A stretch of 12,303 nt of DNA from assembly GCA_027008345.1 (NCBI GenBank), contig JALTBU010000018.1, forward strand, positions 1 to 12,303, given 5' to 3'. Made by a program: the position numbers and the translations under genes. Numbering within the stretch: position 1 is the stretch's first letter; each line of letters begins with the position of its first letter. The notes beneath the pieces are model-generated. The model had not been told where the DNA came from. It saw only the letters and a program-made list of their open reading frames with translations, and did not search any database. This document shows positions 6,531-12,303 of this stretch, in pieces. Origin of the DNA: Nautiliaceae bacterium (GTDB lineage: Bacteria; Campylobacterota; Campylobacteria; Campylobacterales; Nautiliaceae).

Positions 6531-7091
6531 ATGGGTGTAAAATCGGATAAATGGATACGAACGATGGCAAAAAAATTCGGTATGATTACCCCTTTTGAAG
6601 AAAAACAAGTAAGAAGCGGAATTATCAGTTATGGGGTAAGTTCATACGGATATGATATAAGGGTAAGTGATGAGTTTATGGTATTTACAAACATAAATTC
6701 AACTGTTGTAGACCCTAAAAATTTTGATGAAAGAAATGTAGTGAAAATAAAAGGAGATTGTATCATTCCTCCAAACTCATTTGCGCTTTGCAGAAGTGTG
6801 GAATATTTCAAAATGCCAAGAGATGTTTTAGCAATATGTGTGGGAAAAAGCACATATGCCAGATGCGGAATTATAGTAAATGTAACACCTATTGAGCCTG
6901 AGTGGGAAGGCCATATTACTATTGAAATCAGCAACACAACTCCACTTCCAGCTAAAATATATGCCAATGAAGGTATAGCCCAGCTTATATTTTTAAGTGC
7001 AGATGATTCTATATGTGAAACAAGTTATGCAGATAAACAGGGCAAATATCACGGTCAGCAGGGCATTACACTTCCAAAGGTGGATAAATAA
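6531..7091 (+). CDS. dcd: dCTP deaminase
   Basis: Dcd converts dCTP to dUTP, the source of dUMP for thymidylate synthesis. It has 186 residues, normal for the family, and assembles as a trimer in the cytoplasm. Diagnostic stretches are 'YGVSSYGYDIRVSDEF' (34-49), 'GKSTYARCGI' (105-114), giving S107 and R111, and 'EPEWEGHITIEISN' (122-135), giving the catalytic glutamate E132. 'HGQQGITLP' near the end is the mobile lid. The C-terminal half does not show the combined deaminase/dUTPase signature of archaeal bifunctional enzymes clearly enough to call. The start is set by AAAGGAAAT upstream of the ATG. It heads the plus-strand operon and is divergent from the accBC unit, an arrangement I also recall from Campylobacter. 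Confidence 0.95.
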   Translation: MGVKSDKWIRTMAKKFGMITPFEEKQVRSGIISYGVSSYGYDIRVSDEFMVFTNINSTVVDPKNFDERNVVKIKGDCIIPPNSFALCRSVEYFKMPRDVLAICVGKSTYARCGIIVNVTPIEPEWEGHITIEISNTTPLPAKIYANEGIAQLIFLSADDSICETSYADKQGKYHGQQGITLPKVDK

Positions 7092-7126
7092 ATGGAAAAT
7101 GGAAAATGGGAAATGGGAAATGAAAT
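7092..7126 (+). repeat. five-unit 7-bp repeat array (unit ATGGAAA) at the pyrF start
   Basis: The units are ATGGAAA at 7092 and 7099, ATGGGAA at 7106 and 7113, and ATGAAAT at 7120. They begin at the first base after the dcd stop codon and encode the first 11-12 residues of PyrF. Every unit starts with ATG; units one and four are in the pyrF frame, so the array supplies the start codon and a back-up. Confidence 0.8.
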
Positions 7127-7811
7127 AAAACTGTGTATAGCTCTTGATAATCCAAGCCGTGAAGAAAATTTAAAACTTGCAAAAGAAATAGAAGAATATT
7201 CAAAAAATATATGGCTCAAAGTCGGATTTAGAAGTTTTATAAGAGATGGTAGAGAATTTATAGATGAATTAAAAAAGATGGGGTATAATATATTTTTGGA
7301 TCTGAAACTTTATGACATACCAAATACAATGGCTGATGCGGCAGAAGAAATTGCAAAAATGCAAATCGATATGTTTAATGTCCACGCAAGTGCTGGTGTT
7401 AGAGGCATGAAAGAAGTAATGGACAGACTCTCAAAATTTGAAAAAAGACCTTTAGTATTAGCAGTTACGGCACTTACAAGTTTTACAAACGAAGAATTCA
7501 AAAAAATTTATAATGAAGATATTGACAAAAAAGCCGTTGAATTTGCAAAAGATGCTTTTGAAGCAGGACTTGACGGAGTTGTATGCAGTGTTTGGGAAAG
7601 TCTTAAAATAAAAGAAAACACTTCAAATGATTTTTTAACATTAACGCCGGGTATTAGACCCTTTGGGGAAAATGCAGGCGATCAGAAAAGAGTGGCTGAT
7701 TTAAATGAAGCTAAAAAAAACAAAGTAGATTTTATAGTAGTCGGAAGACCTATATATAAAGCTGAAAACCCAAAAGAAATCGTAGAAAAAATAATCAAGG
7801 AGATTAAATGA
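7092..7811 (+). CDS. pyrF: orotidine 5'-phosphate decarboxylase
   Basis: PyrF decarboxylates OMP to UMP, the last step of de novo pyrimidine synthesis. It has 239 residues and a TIM-barrel fold. The catalytic D-x-K-x-x-D element is 'DLKLYDIPNT' (70-79, with D70, K72, D75). 'TPGIRP' (185-190) and 'VVGRPIYKA' (216-224) form the phosphate-binding end. The family normally begins with something like 'MKLCIALDN'; here 11-12 extra residues (MENGKWEMGNE) precede that point and come from a heptamer array. The start at 7092 follows the dcd TAA directly, with AGGTGG at 7078-7083 as a possible ribosome-binding site; an in-frame ATG at 7113 (M8) is the alternative. The 3' end overlaps the next gene by ATGA. 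Confidence 0.95.
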   Translation: MENGKWEMGNEIKLCIALDNPSREENLKLAKEIEEYSKNIWLKVGFRSFIRDGREFIDELKKMGYNIFLDLKLYDIPNTMADAAEEIAKMQIDMFNVHASAGVRGMKEVMDRLSKFEKRPLVLAVTALTSFTNEEFKKIYNEDIDKKAVEFAKDAFEAGLDGVVCSVWESLKIKENTSNDFLTLTPGIRPFGENAGDQKRVADLNEAKKNKVDFIVVGRPIYKAENPKEIVEKIIKEIK

Positions 7812-8530
7812 AAAAAATTTTAATAAGTGTTACATTAACACTTTCACTTTTTGGATTTGATAAAGCGCTACCACAAAATAAAACAATTGAAGTACTTAAA
7901 TCAACACCTCTTTACAACCAATTAAAATCAATTAAAAATGCAAAATATAAAGCAGTTAAAAAAGACGGATTTTATATTATAGTAGTAGACACTCCAAAAG
8001 GTAAAGCTCTTTTATATGTGACAGCTGATAAAAAATATACCATACTTGGAAAAGTAATTGATAAAAACGGAAAAGTTTTAACACCTAATTTTCCTAAGAA
8101 CAAACAAATTATTCAAAACGGCGTAATGTTCACATTCGGTAATGGTAAAAAAGACATTTATATTGTTACAGACCCAGAATGTCCTTTTTGCAGAATGATG
8201 GAAAAACAAAAAAGAGATATCTTAAATAAAAATTACAGAGTTCATGTAATTTTAATGCCTCTTCCATTTCATAAATATGCAAAAAGTATGAGTTATTATA
8301 TTTTAGCAGGCAAAACAGATGCAGAAAGAGCCAAAAGAATGAAAGAGACTCTTGAAGGAAGCAATGCTTGGAAAAATTTCCATCCTACAAAAGAACAGAT
8401 TAAAAAATTCAATGAAGAGCTTAATAAATCAAAAAAAGCGGCTATGGAACTTGGAGCACAAGGAACTCCAAGCGTATATGACAAAAATTTTAATCCAATT
8501 CCTTGGCCGAATTTAGGAGAGAAAAAATGA
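7808..8530 (+). CDS. DsbC/DsbG-like periplasmic thioredoxin-fold protein
   Basis: This 240-residue protein resembles the DsbC/DsbG group of disulfide isomerases. Residues 1-16 are a short signal peptide (MKKILISVTLTLSLFG). About 20-95 form an N-terminal beta-rich domain like the DsbC dimerisation region (LLYVTADKKYTILGKVID). The thioredoxin fold starts at about 105, with the redox motif CPFC at C125-C128 within 'VTDPECPFCRMME', and the cis-proline at P221 in 'QGTPSVYD'. DsbC itself has a CGYC motif; CPFC is closer to variants seen in Campylobacterota, so isomerase, reductase or oxidase activity cannot be told apart. It may serve Cys-containing exported proteins such as the one at 6164-6442, which is inference. 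It overlaps pyrF and the next gene by ATGA. Confidence 0.85.
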   Translation: MKKILISVTLTLSLFGFDKALPQNKTIEVLKSTPLYNQLKSIKNAKYKAVKKDGFYIIVVDTPKGKALLYVTADKKYTILGKVIDKNGKVLTPNFPKNKQIIQNGVMFTFGNGKKDIYIVTDPECPFCRMMEKQKRDILNKNYRVHVILMPLPFHKYAKSMSYYILAGKTDAERAKRMKETLEGSNAWKNFHPTKEQIKKFNEELNKSKKAAMELGAQGTPSVYDKNFNPIPWPNLGEKK

Positions 8531-9228
8531 GTTTAACAAGTAATTTTGTAGATGCGTCTCTTTGCTGCTCTTTAAAAATAATAAGAGCACTTCATGAAGA
8601 GCTTAACCTTTTTGAAGAAAAAGGCATAGGTTACGGAGGTGACAGAAGTCTTAATATCGACCTGATTGCAGAAAAAATTTTAATTAAAAAACTGAGTGAA
8701 TTCGGAAATATATATTCAGAAGAAGCAGGATTTATTGATAACGGTAAAGACAAAAAAATAGTAATAGACCCAATTGATGGAAGTTATAATGTATCAAACT
8801 CAATTCCGTATTTTGGAACAAGTATCTATTTTGAAGATACAGCCGCCGTTGTTGTGAATTTAAGTAACGGAGATTATTTTGTAAGAGATGAAAACGGCAA
8901 AAAATTCGATAATTTATTTAGAAAACCTTTTAACGCATCATTTAGACATGATGTTATTTTATTTGAAAAAGCATATCAAAATCCTGATATTGTAGGAAAA
9001 CTACATAATCATGGTTTAAAATTTAGAGCGCCGGGAGCTTTAAGCCTTTCACTATGTTATGGTGAATCTAGTAAAGCTGTAATATACAAAGGTGATATAA
9101 GAGAATTTGATATAGCCGCCGCTAAATTTTACAACAGTGACTGTTTTTGGCATTTTGAAGATGATTTGATTGTAATGAGTCCAAAATTTGAAGATTTGGA
9201 AGAAGTGGTATCAATAATAAAGGAATGA
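8527..9228 (+). CDS. inositol monophosphatase family protein
   Basis: This is a 233-residue member of the lithium-sensitive, Mg-dependent phosphatase superfamily (SuhB, CysQ, GlpX-unrelated FBPase IV). The metal-site residues are visible: E65-E66 in 'YSEEAG', 'IDPIDGSYN' at 80-88 (D81, D84) and D195 in 'REFDIAAAK'. It is shorter than SuhB (267), with a compact C-terminal half. The substrate could be an inositol or sugar phosphate, fructose bisphosphate or PAP; sequence alone does not decide. The ATG at 8527 is chosen over a TTG at 8503 because AGGAGA lies seven bases upstream and ATGA overlaps the previous stop. A homologue beside accD is also remembered from Campylobacter jejuni, supporting an old linkage. 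Confidence 0.85.
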   Translation: MSLTSNFVDASLCCSLKIIRALHEELNLFEEKGIGYGGDRSLNIDLIAEKILIKKLSEFGNIYSEEAGFIDNGKDKKIVIDPIDGSYNVSNSIPYFGTSIYFEDTAAVVVNLSNGDYFVRDENGKKFDNLFRKPFNASFRHDVILFEKAYQNPDIVGKLHNHGLKFRAPGALSLSLCYGESSKAVIYKGDIREFDIAAAKFYNSDCFWHFEDDLIVMSPKFEDLEEVVSIIKE

Positions 9229-9231
9229 AAA

Positions 9232-10080
9232 ATGGGTTTTAGCAACTTTTTAAAAAAATTTAAAAAACAACAACCAACAAAAGAAGAAAAACCAACTACA
9301 TGGATTAAATGTCCGGCTTGTGGAGCTATAAGTTTTTATAAAGAAATACAAAGACAGCACAATACATGTCCTAAATGCGGATATCATTTTAGAATGAGTG
9401 CTGAGGAGAGAATAAAGCTTTTAGCTGATGAAGGAACATTTACAGAACATGACAAAAATCTTGAACCAAACGATCCGTTACATTTTGTAGATAAAAAAAG
9501 CTATAAAAAAAGAATAGAAGAAAACTATAAAAAAACAGGCAGAAAATCGGCTGTAATTTCAGGAGAATGCAAAATAAACGGTATTCCGACCCAGCTTGTT
9601 GTATTTGATTTTAATTTTATGGGAGGAAGTCTTGGAAGTGTAGAAGGTGAAAAAATAGCAAGAGCCGTACAAAGAGCCATAAAAACGGCTACAGGACTTG
9701 TAATTGTTTCAACAAGCGGTGGTGCAAGAATGCAGGAGAGTACATTTTCTTTAATGCAAATGGCAAAAACCTCAGCAGCTCTTGCAAGTCTGGCAGAACA
9801 TCAATTGCCTTACATTTCAATACTTACAGACCCGACTTTTGGTGGTGTTAGTGCTAGTTTCGCATTTTTAGGAGATTTCATAATTGCAGAACCGGGTGCA
9901 ATGATAGGATTTGCAGGTCCAAGAGTTATCAAACAGACTATTGGAGAAGACTTGCCAGAAGGCTTTCAAAGAGCTGAATTTTTACTTGAACACGGTCTTA
10001 TAGATATGGTAGTTAAAAGAGATGAACTAAAACAAACTGTCGGTGATTTATTAAAATATACCCTAAAAAGCGTAAGTTAA
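9232..10080 (+). CDS. accD: acetyl-CoA carboxylase, carboxyltransferase subunit beta
   Basis: AccD pairs with AccA to move the carboxyl group from biotin to acetyl-CoA, forming malonyl-CoA. The protein has 282 residues. The N-terminal zinc ribbon has four cysteines, C27 and C30 in 'KCPACG' and C46 and C49 in 'CPKCGYHF', which marks AccD rather than other crotonase-type carboxyltransferases. The crotonase core shows 'GGSLGSVEGEKI' (131-142), 'STSGGARMQES' (160-170) and 'TDPTFGGVSASFAFLGD' (199-215), followed by 'IGFAGPRVI'. It starts three bases after the previous stop, with AAGGAA as ribosome-binding site, and its TAA shares a base with the ATG of thiE. accB and accC are 3 kb away in a divergent unit; accA is not in the window. 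Confidence 0.96.
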   Translation: MGFSNFLKKFKKQQPTKEEKPTTWIKCPACGAISFYKEIQRQHNTCPKCGYHFRMSAEERIKLLADEGTFTEHDKNLEPNDPLHFVDKKSYKKRIEENYKKTGRKSAVISGECKINGIPTQLVVFDFNFMGGSLGSVEGEKIARAVQRAIKTATGLVIVSTSGGARMQESTFSLMQMAKTSAALASLAEHQLPYISILTDPTFGGVSASFAFLGDFIIAEPGAMIGFAGPRVIKQTIGEDLPEGFQRAEFLLEHGLIDMVVKRDELKQTVGDLLKYTLKSVS

Positions 10081-10748
10081 TGGCGATTTACGCTCTTTTG
10101 GATTTTGATACATTACAAAAATACGATATTTCAATAAAAGATTTTTGCTTAACTGCAAAAGGACTAAAAGCAAAAATACTTCAATACAGGGATAAAAACT
10201 CCTCGCTTGAAGAAAAAAAACAAAGACTTTTAGAAATTAAAAAACATTGGAAAAAACCATTAATTATTAACGATACTCTTGAACTTCTTCCATTTGCCGA
10301 TGGAATACATATAGGACAGGAAGATTTACAGCATTTATGTGAAAAATATAATTTATCTGACTTTGAGCTCATTTATGCCCTTCGCAACGGAAAATGGAAA
10401 ATGGAAAAAGGAAAATTTAAATTTCTAAGCTCTTCACTCTCCACTCTCCATTCTAAATTTATTGTAGGTCTTTCTACACACAATAAAGAAGAGATATTAA
10501 AAGCAAACAAACTGCCCCTAAATTACATAGGACTTGGTGCATACCGCCCTACCTCTACAAAAGAAACTCCAAATATTTTAGGTAAGAAAATTATTGAACT
10601 TATAAAATATTCTTATCATCCTGTTGCTGTAATAGGAGGAGTGAAAATTTATGATAAAATTCCATCAAAATTTAAAGTGGTGGGAAGCGATATATGCAGA
10701 TTAACGTCTATTCGATTGAAAAAAAAGAAGATTTTCAAAAAGAAATAA
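10080..10748 (+). CDS. thiE: thiamine phosphate synthase with a repeat-encoded insert
   Basis: ThiE joins the pyrimidine (HMP-PP) and thiazole phosphate halves to give thiamine phosphate. The 222-residue TIM-barrel protein shows 'ILQYRDKN' (33-40), 'LIINDT' (61-66), 'GIHIGQEDL' (75-83), 'VGLSTHN' (129-135), 'YIGLGAYRPTSTK' (149-161) and 'VAVIGG' (182-187). Residues 104-127, just before the GLSTHN strand, are encoded by a 70-bp heptamer element and have no place in the usual family alignment; they probably form a surface loop. The C-terminus after 'VVGSDICRL' is a Lys-rich tail that runs 55 bases into rlmH. TenI-like proteins are the alternative, but retention of the substrate motifs favours ThiE. 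Whether the inserted protein is active cannot be read from the sequence. Confidence 0.88.
   Translation: MAIYALLDFDTLQKYDISIKDFCLTAKGLKAKILQYRDKNSSLEEKKQRLLEIKKHWKKPLIINDTLELLPFADGIHIGQEDLQHLCEKYNLSDFELIYALRNGKWKMEKGKFKFLSSSLSTLHSKFIVGLSTHNKEEILKANKLPLNYIGLGAYRPTSTKETPNILGKKIIELIKYSYHPVAVIGGVKIYDKIPSKFKVVGSDICRLTSIRLKKKKIFKKK
10389..10458 (+). repeat. 70-bp heptamer element, imperfectly inverted, inserted in frame in thiE
   Basis: The left arm is four units of GGAAAAT type (10389-10416, one reading GGAAAAA). A spacer of two units contains the perfect palindrome AAATTTAAATTT (10413-10424). The right arm is TCTTCAC, TCTCCAC, TCTCCAT and TCTAAAT (10431-10458), which on the other strand reads as GTGGAGA-type units. 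The arms pair imperfectly, with most mismatches being A against G when aligned in one orientation. All ten heptamers keep one phase. There is no stop in the thiE frame. Confidence 0.85.
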
Positions 10749-11125
10749 ATGAGTTTATAAAAAAATCCAAACCTTTTGCAAATATCAAAAATTTCACACT
10801 TTATTCAAAAAATCTTGCTAAATCACAAAATCCTAAAAAAGAGTATTCAAAAATTTTTGAAAAATATACAAATGACGGATTTAATATAATTCTCTCCCCT
10901 GATGGAAAACTTATAGATAGTTTCGAATTTTCAAAATTTTTTGAACACTCTCATATTAATTTTTTCATAGGAGGTGCATACGGATTTGAGGAAGAGTTTA
11001 AAAAAAAGGGAAAATTAATTTCATTATCACCTCTTACAATGAGTCATAAAATTGCAAAACTTGTACTTTTTGAACAGATTTTCAGAGGTCTTAGTATAAA
11101 ACACAATCATCCATATCATAAATAA
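10694..11125 (+). CDS. rlmH: 23S rRNA (pseudouridine-1915-N3)-methyltransferase
   Basis: RlmH is a SPOUT-class methyltransferase that uses SAM to methylate pseudouridine 1915 in helix 69 of 23S rRNA on assembled ribosomes. The 143-residue length is typical. The knot motifs are 'FFIGGAYGFEEEF' (90-102) and 'LSPLTMSHKIAKLVLFEQIFRG' (111-132), and the C-terminus ends with the family signature 'HNHPYHK'. The start 'MQINVYSIEK' fits the family N-terminus, so the 55-base overlap with thiE is real and not a start error in rlmH. A weak purine stretch (GGTGGGAAG) precedes the ATG. From memory rlmH also lies next to accD and a dksA-type gene in Campylobacter. Confidence 0.95.
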   Translation: MQINVYSIEKKEDFQKEINEFIKKSKPFANIKNFTLYSKNLAKSQNPKKEYSKIFEKYTNDGFNIILSPDGKLIDSFEFSKFFEHSHINFFIGGAYGFEEEFKKKGKLISLSPLTMSHKIAKLVLFEQIFRGLSIKHNHPYHK

Positions 11126-11138
11126 AAAAGGAGAAAGA

Positions 11139-11498
11139 ATGAGTATAAATATAAATCATTTTAAAGAGATACTTTTGATGAGAAAGGCGGAACTTGAAAA
11201 GATACTCTTTAATCTAAGCAGTGAAATAAAAGATATAAACAGATGCGAAATAAAAGATGAAGGGGATTATGCAGCAGCAAGTATGGACAGTGGAAGAGAT
11301 TATCAGATTTATCTAAATCAGAAAAAAGAGCTTGAAGAGATAAATCAGGCACTCAAAAAAATAGAAGAAGGTACATACGGTATATGCGAAATGTGTGATG
11401 AACATATTCAAGAAGAAAGATTAAAAATCAAACCTTATGCAAAATATTGTATAATATGTAGAGAATATATTGAAAAAGAAGGAAAAAAAGCTAAATGA
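11139..11498 (+). CDS. DksA/TraR-family transcription factor
   Basis: This 119-residue protein should bind the RNA polymerase secondary channel and change promoter response, usually with ppGpp. It has a coiled coil (about 5-75) whose tip carries 'KDEGDYAAASMD' (39-50), with acidic residues D40 and D43 at the positions of the two tip aspartates of E. coli DksA. The zinc finger is 'CEMCDEHI' (C83, C86) and 'CIICREYI' (C104, C107), giving four cysteines as in classical DksA. It is shorter than E. coli DksA (151), which lacks here most of the N-terminal extension, as in Campylobacter homologues. AAAAAAGGAG upstream of the ATG is a strong ribosome-binding site after a 13-base gap from rlmH. Its place in an operon with acc, thi and rRNA modification genes suggests growth-rate linkage. 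Confidence 0.9.
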   Translation: MSININHFKEILLMRKAELEKILFNLSSEIKDINRCEIKDEGDYAAASMDSGRDYQIYLNQKKELEEINQALKKIEEGTYGICEMCDEHIQEERLKIKPYAKYCIICREYIEKEGKKAK

Positions 11499-12303
11499 AA
11501 AAATATGTGATTTTCAGTATTATATTAATCGCACTAATAACCTTACTCATTTATATGGAAAATAATTCTTTTACCACCTTAGGAGTAGCGGGGATTAATA
11601 TATCTTTACCAAATGCCGTATGGACGGCTCTGTTTTTATCAATATTTTTCATTTTTTCTTTGTTTTTTTTCTTTTTTATCAACTTCAAAAATTATATGTA
11701 TCAAAAAAACATACAAAAAGACATTTCAAATATTATTGTAAACATTAAAAACAGGATTTTTTACAAAGAATCAAATATTCCCGCTAAAATACTAACCGAC
11801 ATCAATAATTTCACTAAAAATATTGAAGGTTTGAATATTAAAGCAGAGCCAATTGAAAAATTTGAATTTTTAGAAGATATTAAAAAACTTCTAAACGGTG
11901 AAACAATAGAAATAAGCAAATATAAATTAAATAGTGACAATCCATGGTTTATTATGAATATTAAAAACAGACTCAAAAAAAATCCTGATTATGCAAAAGA
12001 AGTACTTAAAAAATTTAAAAATGAAGAACTGAAAAAAGAAGCATTTTATATCTGGGCAAAAACTGCACCTATCAGAGAAATAATTAAATTCGATTATGAC
12101 ATTAATTTGGAAATTATAAAATCCCATATTGACGATAATGATTTAAAATTATTAATTGAAAAAGCAAAATTAACTCCAAGCGAAGAAATTGAAATCGCAA
12201 GAGAACTTTATGGCAAAAAATCCCCAGATGAAGAGCTTGAACTTTTAAAACCTCTAAAATGGGCAGAGGCTTACCTTGCATTAAAATACGAACATCTTGA
12301 ACT
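11495..12303 (+). CDS. two-TM membrane protein, function unknown, cut by the window's right edge
   Basis: The frame opens at the ATG overlapping the dksA-like stop (ATGA at 11495) and stays open to the last base, giving at least 269 residues. Residues 4-20 and 40-63 are membrane segments, the second an extreme Phe-rich run (FLSIFFIFSLFFFFFINF). Between them lies a short loop with 'GVAGINISLPNAVWT', a layout that recalls LapA/DUF1049 hairpins. The remaining 200 residues are charged, Lys/Glu/Asn-rich and helical, probably cytoplasmic, with segments such as 'NPDYAKEVLKKFKNEELKKEAFYIWAKTAP' broken into short helices. I cannot assign a family. From memory the gene after the dksA-like gene in Campylobacter is also a membrane protein of unknown function, so the linkage may be conserved. 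Confidence 0.7.
   Translation, partial: MKKYVIFSIILIALITLLIYMENNSFTTLGVAGINISLPNAVWTALFLSIFFIFSLFFFFFINFKNYMYQKNIQKDISNIIVNIKNRIFYKESNIPAKILTDINNFTKNIEGLNIKAEPIEKFEFLEDIKKLLNGETIEISKYKLNSDNPWFIMNIKNRLKKNPDYAKEVLKKFKNEELKKEAFYIWAKTAPIREIIKFDYDINLEIIKSHIDDNDLKLLIEKAKLTPSEEIEIARELYGKKSPDEELELLKPLKWAEAYLALKYEHLE

Noticed and set aside
6345..6608. Minus-strand ORF spanning the dcd promoter region
   Set aside because: It overlaps the small Cys-rich gene, the shared spacer and the start of dcd on the opposite strand, and its sequence is not protein-like.
8503..8526. TTG start at 8503 for the inositol-monophosphatase-family gene
   Set aside because: The ATG at 8527 has AGGAGA at proper distance and overlaps the previous stop as ATGA; the extra residues do not fit the family.
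10389..10458. CRISPR-like or phage attachment repeat
   Set aside because: The units are 7 bp, directly tandem, with no unique spacers, no cas genes and no integrase nearby.
10694..10748. Start of rlmH placed too far upstream
   Set aside because: 'MQINVYSIEK' matches the known N-terminus of RlmH, so the overlap comes from the thiE end.

Overview
The window looks like ordinary chromosome from an AT-rich member of the Campylobacterota, most plausibly a Nautiliales-type thermophile (Nautilia, Caminibacter or Lebetimonas). The phylum call rests on protein character and on two gene-order signatures remembered from Campylobacter: accC-accB divergent from dcd, and an accD / inositol-monophosphatase-like / rlmH / dksA-like cluster. 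The order-level call is inference. No tRNA, rRNA, CRISPR array, transposase, prophage gene or integration site was seen.

Layout. (1) Positions 1-1705, plus strand: the end of a probable ATP-binding protein, rnhB, and a Bax-like secreted glucosaminidase, tightly overlapped. (2) 1758-2567, plus: a small MscS-type mechanosensitive channel with its own terminator. (3) 2568-2733: a convergent spacer built largely of degenerate 7-bp repeats. (4) 2734-3648, minus: a D-2-hydroxyacid dehydrogenase, divergent from a secreted DUF3108-like protein (3690-4361, plus). (5) 4345-6442, minus: a small exported Cys-rich protein, then accB and accC (biotin carboxyl carrier and biotin carboxylase). (6) 6531 to the right edge, plus: a nine-gene run dcd, pyrF, a DsbC/G-like thioredoxin-fold protein, an inositol-monophosphatase-family protein, accD, thiE, rlmH, a DksA-like factor, and a two-TM membrane protein cut by the window edge. 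Most junctions here are ATGA-type overlaps or gaps of a few bases, so this is probably one transcript.

Functions. accB, accC and accD give three of the four acetyl-CoA carboxylase subunits (accA is not here). dcd and pyrF feed pyrimidine nucleotide supply, thiE makes thiamine phosphate, rlmH modifies 23S rRNA, and the DksA-like protein probably tunes RNA polymerase. The mix is growth-linked housekeeping rather than a dedicated system.

The most interesting signal is a family of 7-bp repeats at four places: inside rnhB (507-541), at the start codon of pyrF (7092-7126), as a 70-bp imperfectly inverted insert inside thiE (10389-10458), and as a decayed array filling the 2614-2734 spacer. All share a core close to (A/G)-A-N-T followed by three bases, mostly purines in the coding copies. 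Because 7 is 1 modulo 3, a pure array reads as the same cyclic heptapeptide in all three frames, and some unit types contain no stop on either strand, so arrays can sit inside genes. In rnhB the two units whose TGA would fall in frame are exactly the ones that have changed. Two other points are a 9-bp perfect hairpin inside the overlapping 3' ends of the convergent DUF3108-like and accC genes, and a GC-rich palindrome in the dcd leader.
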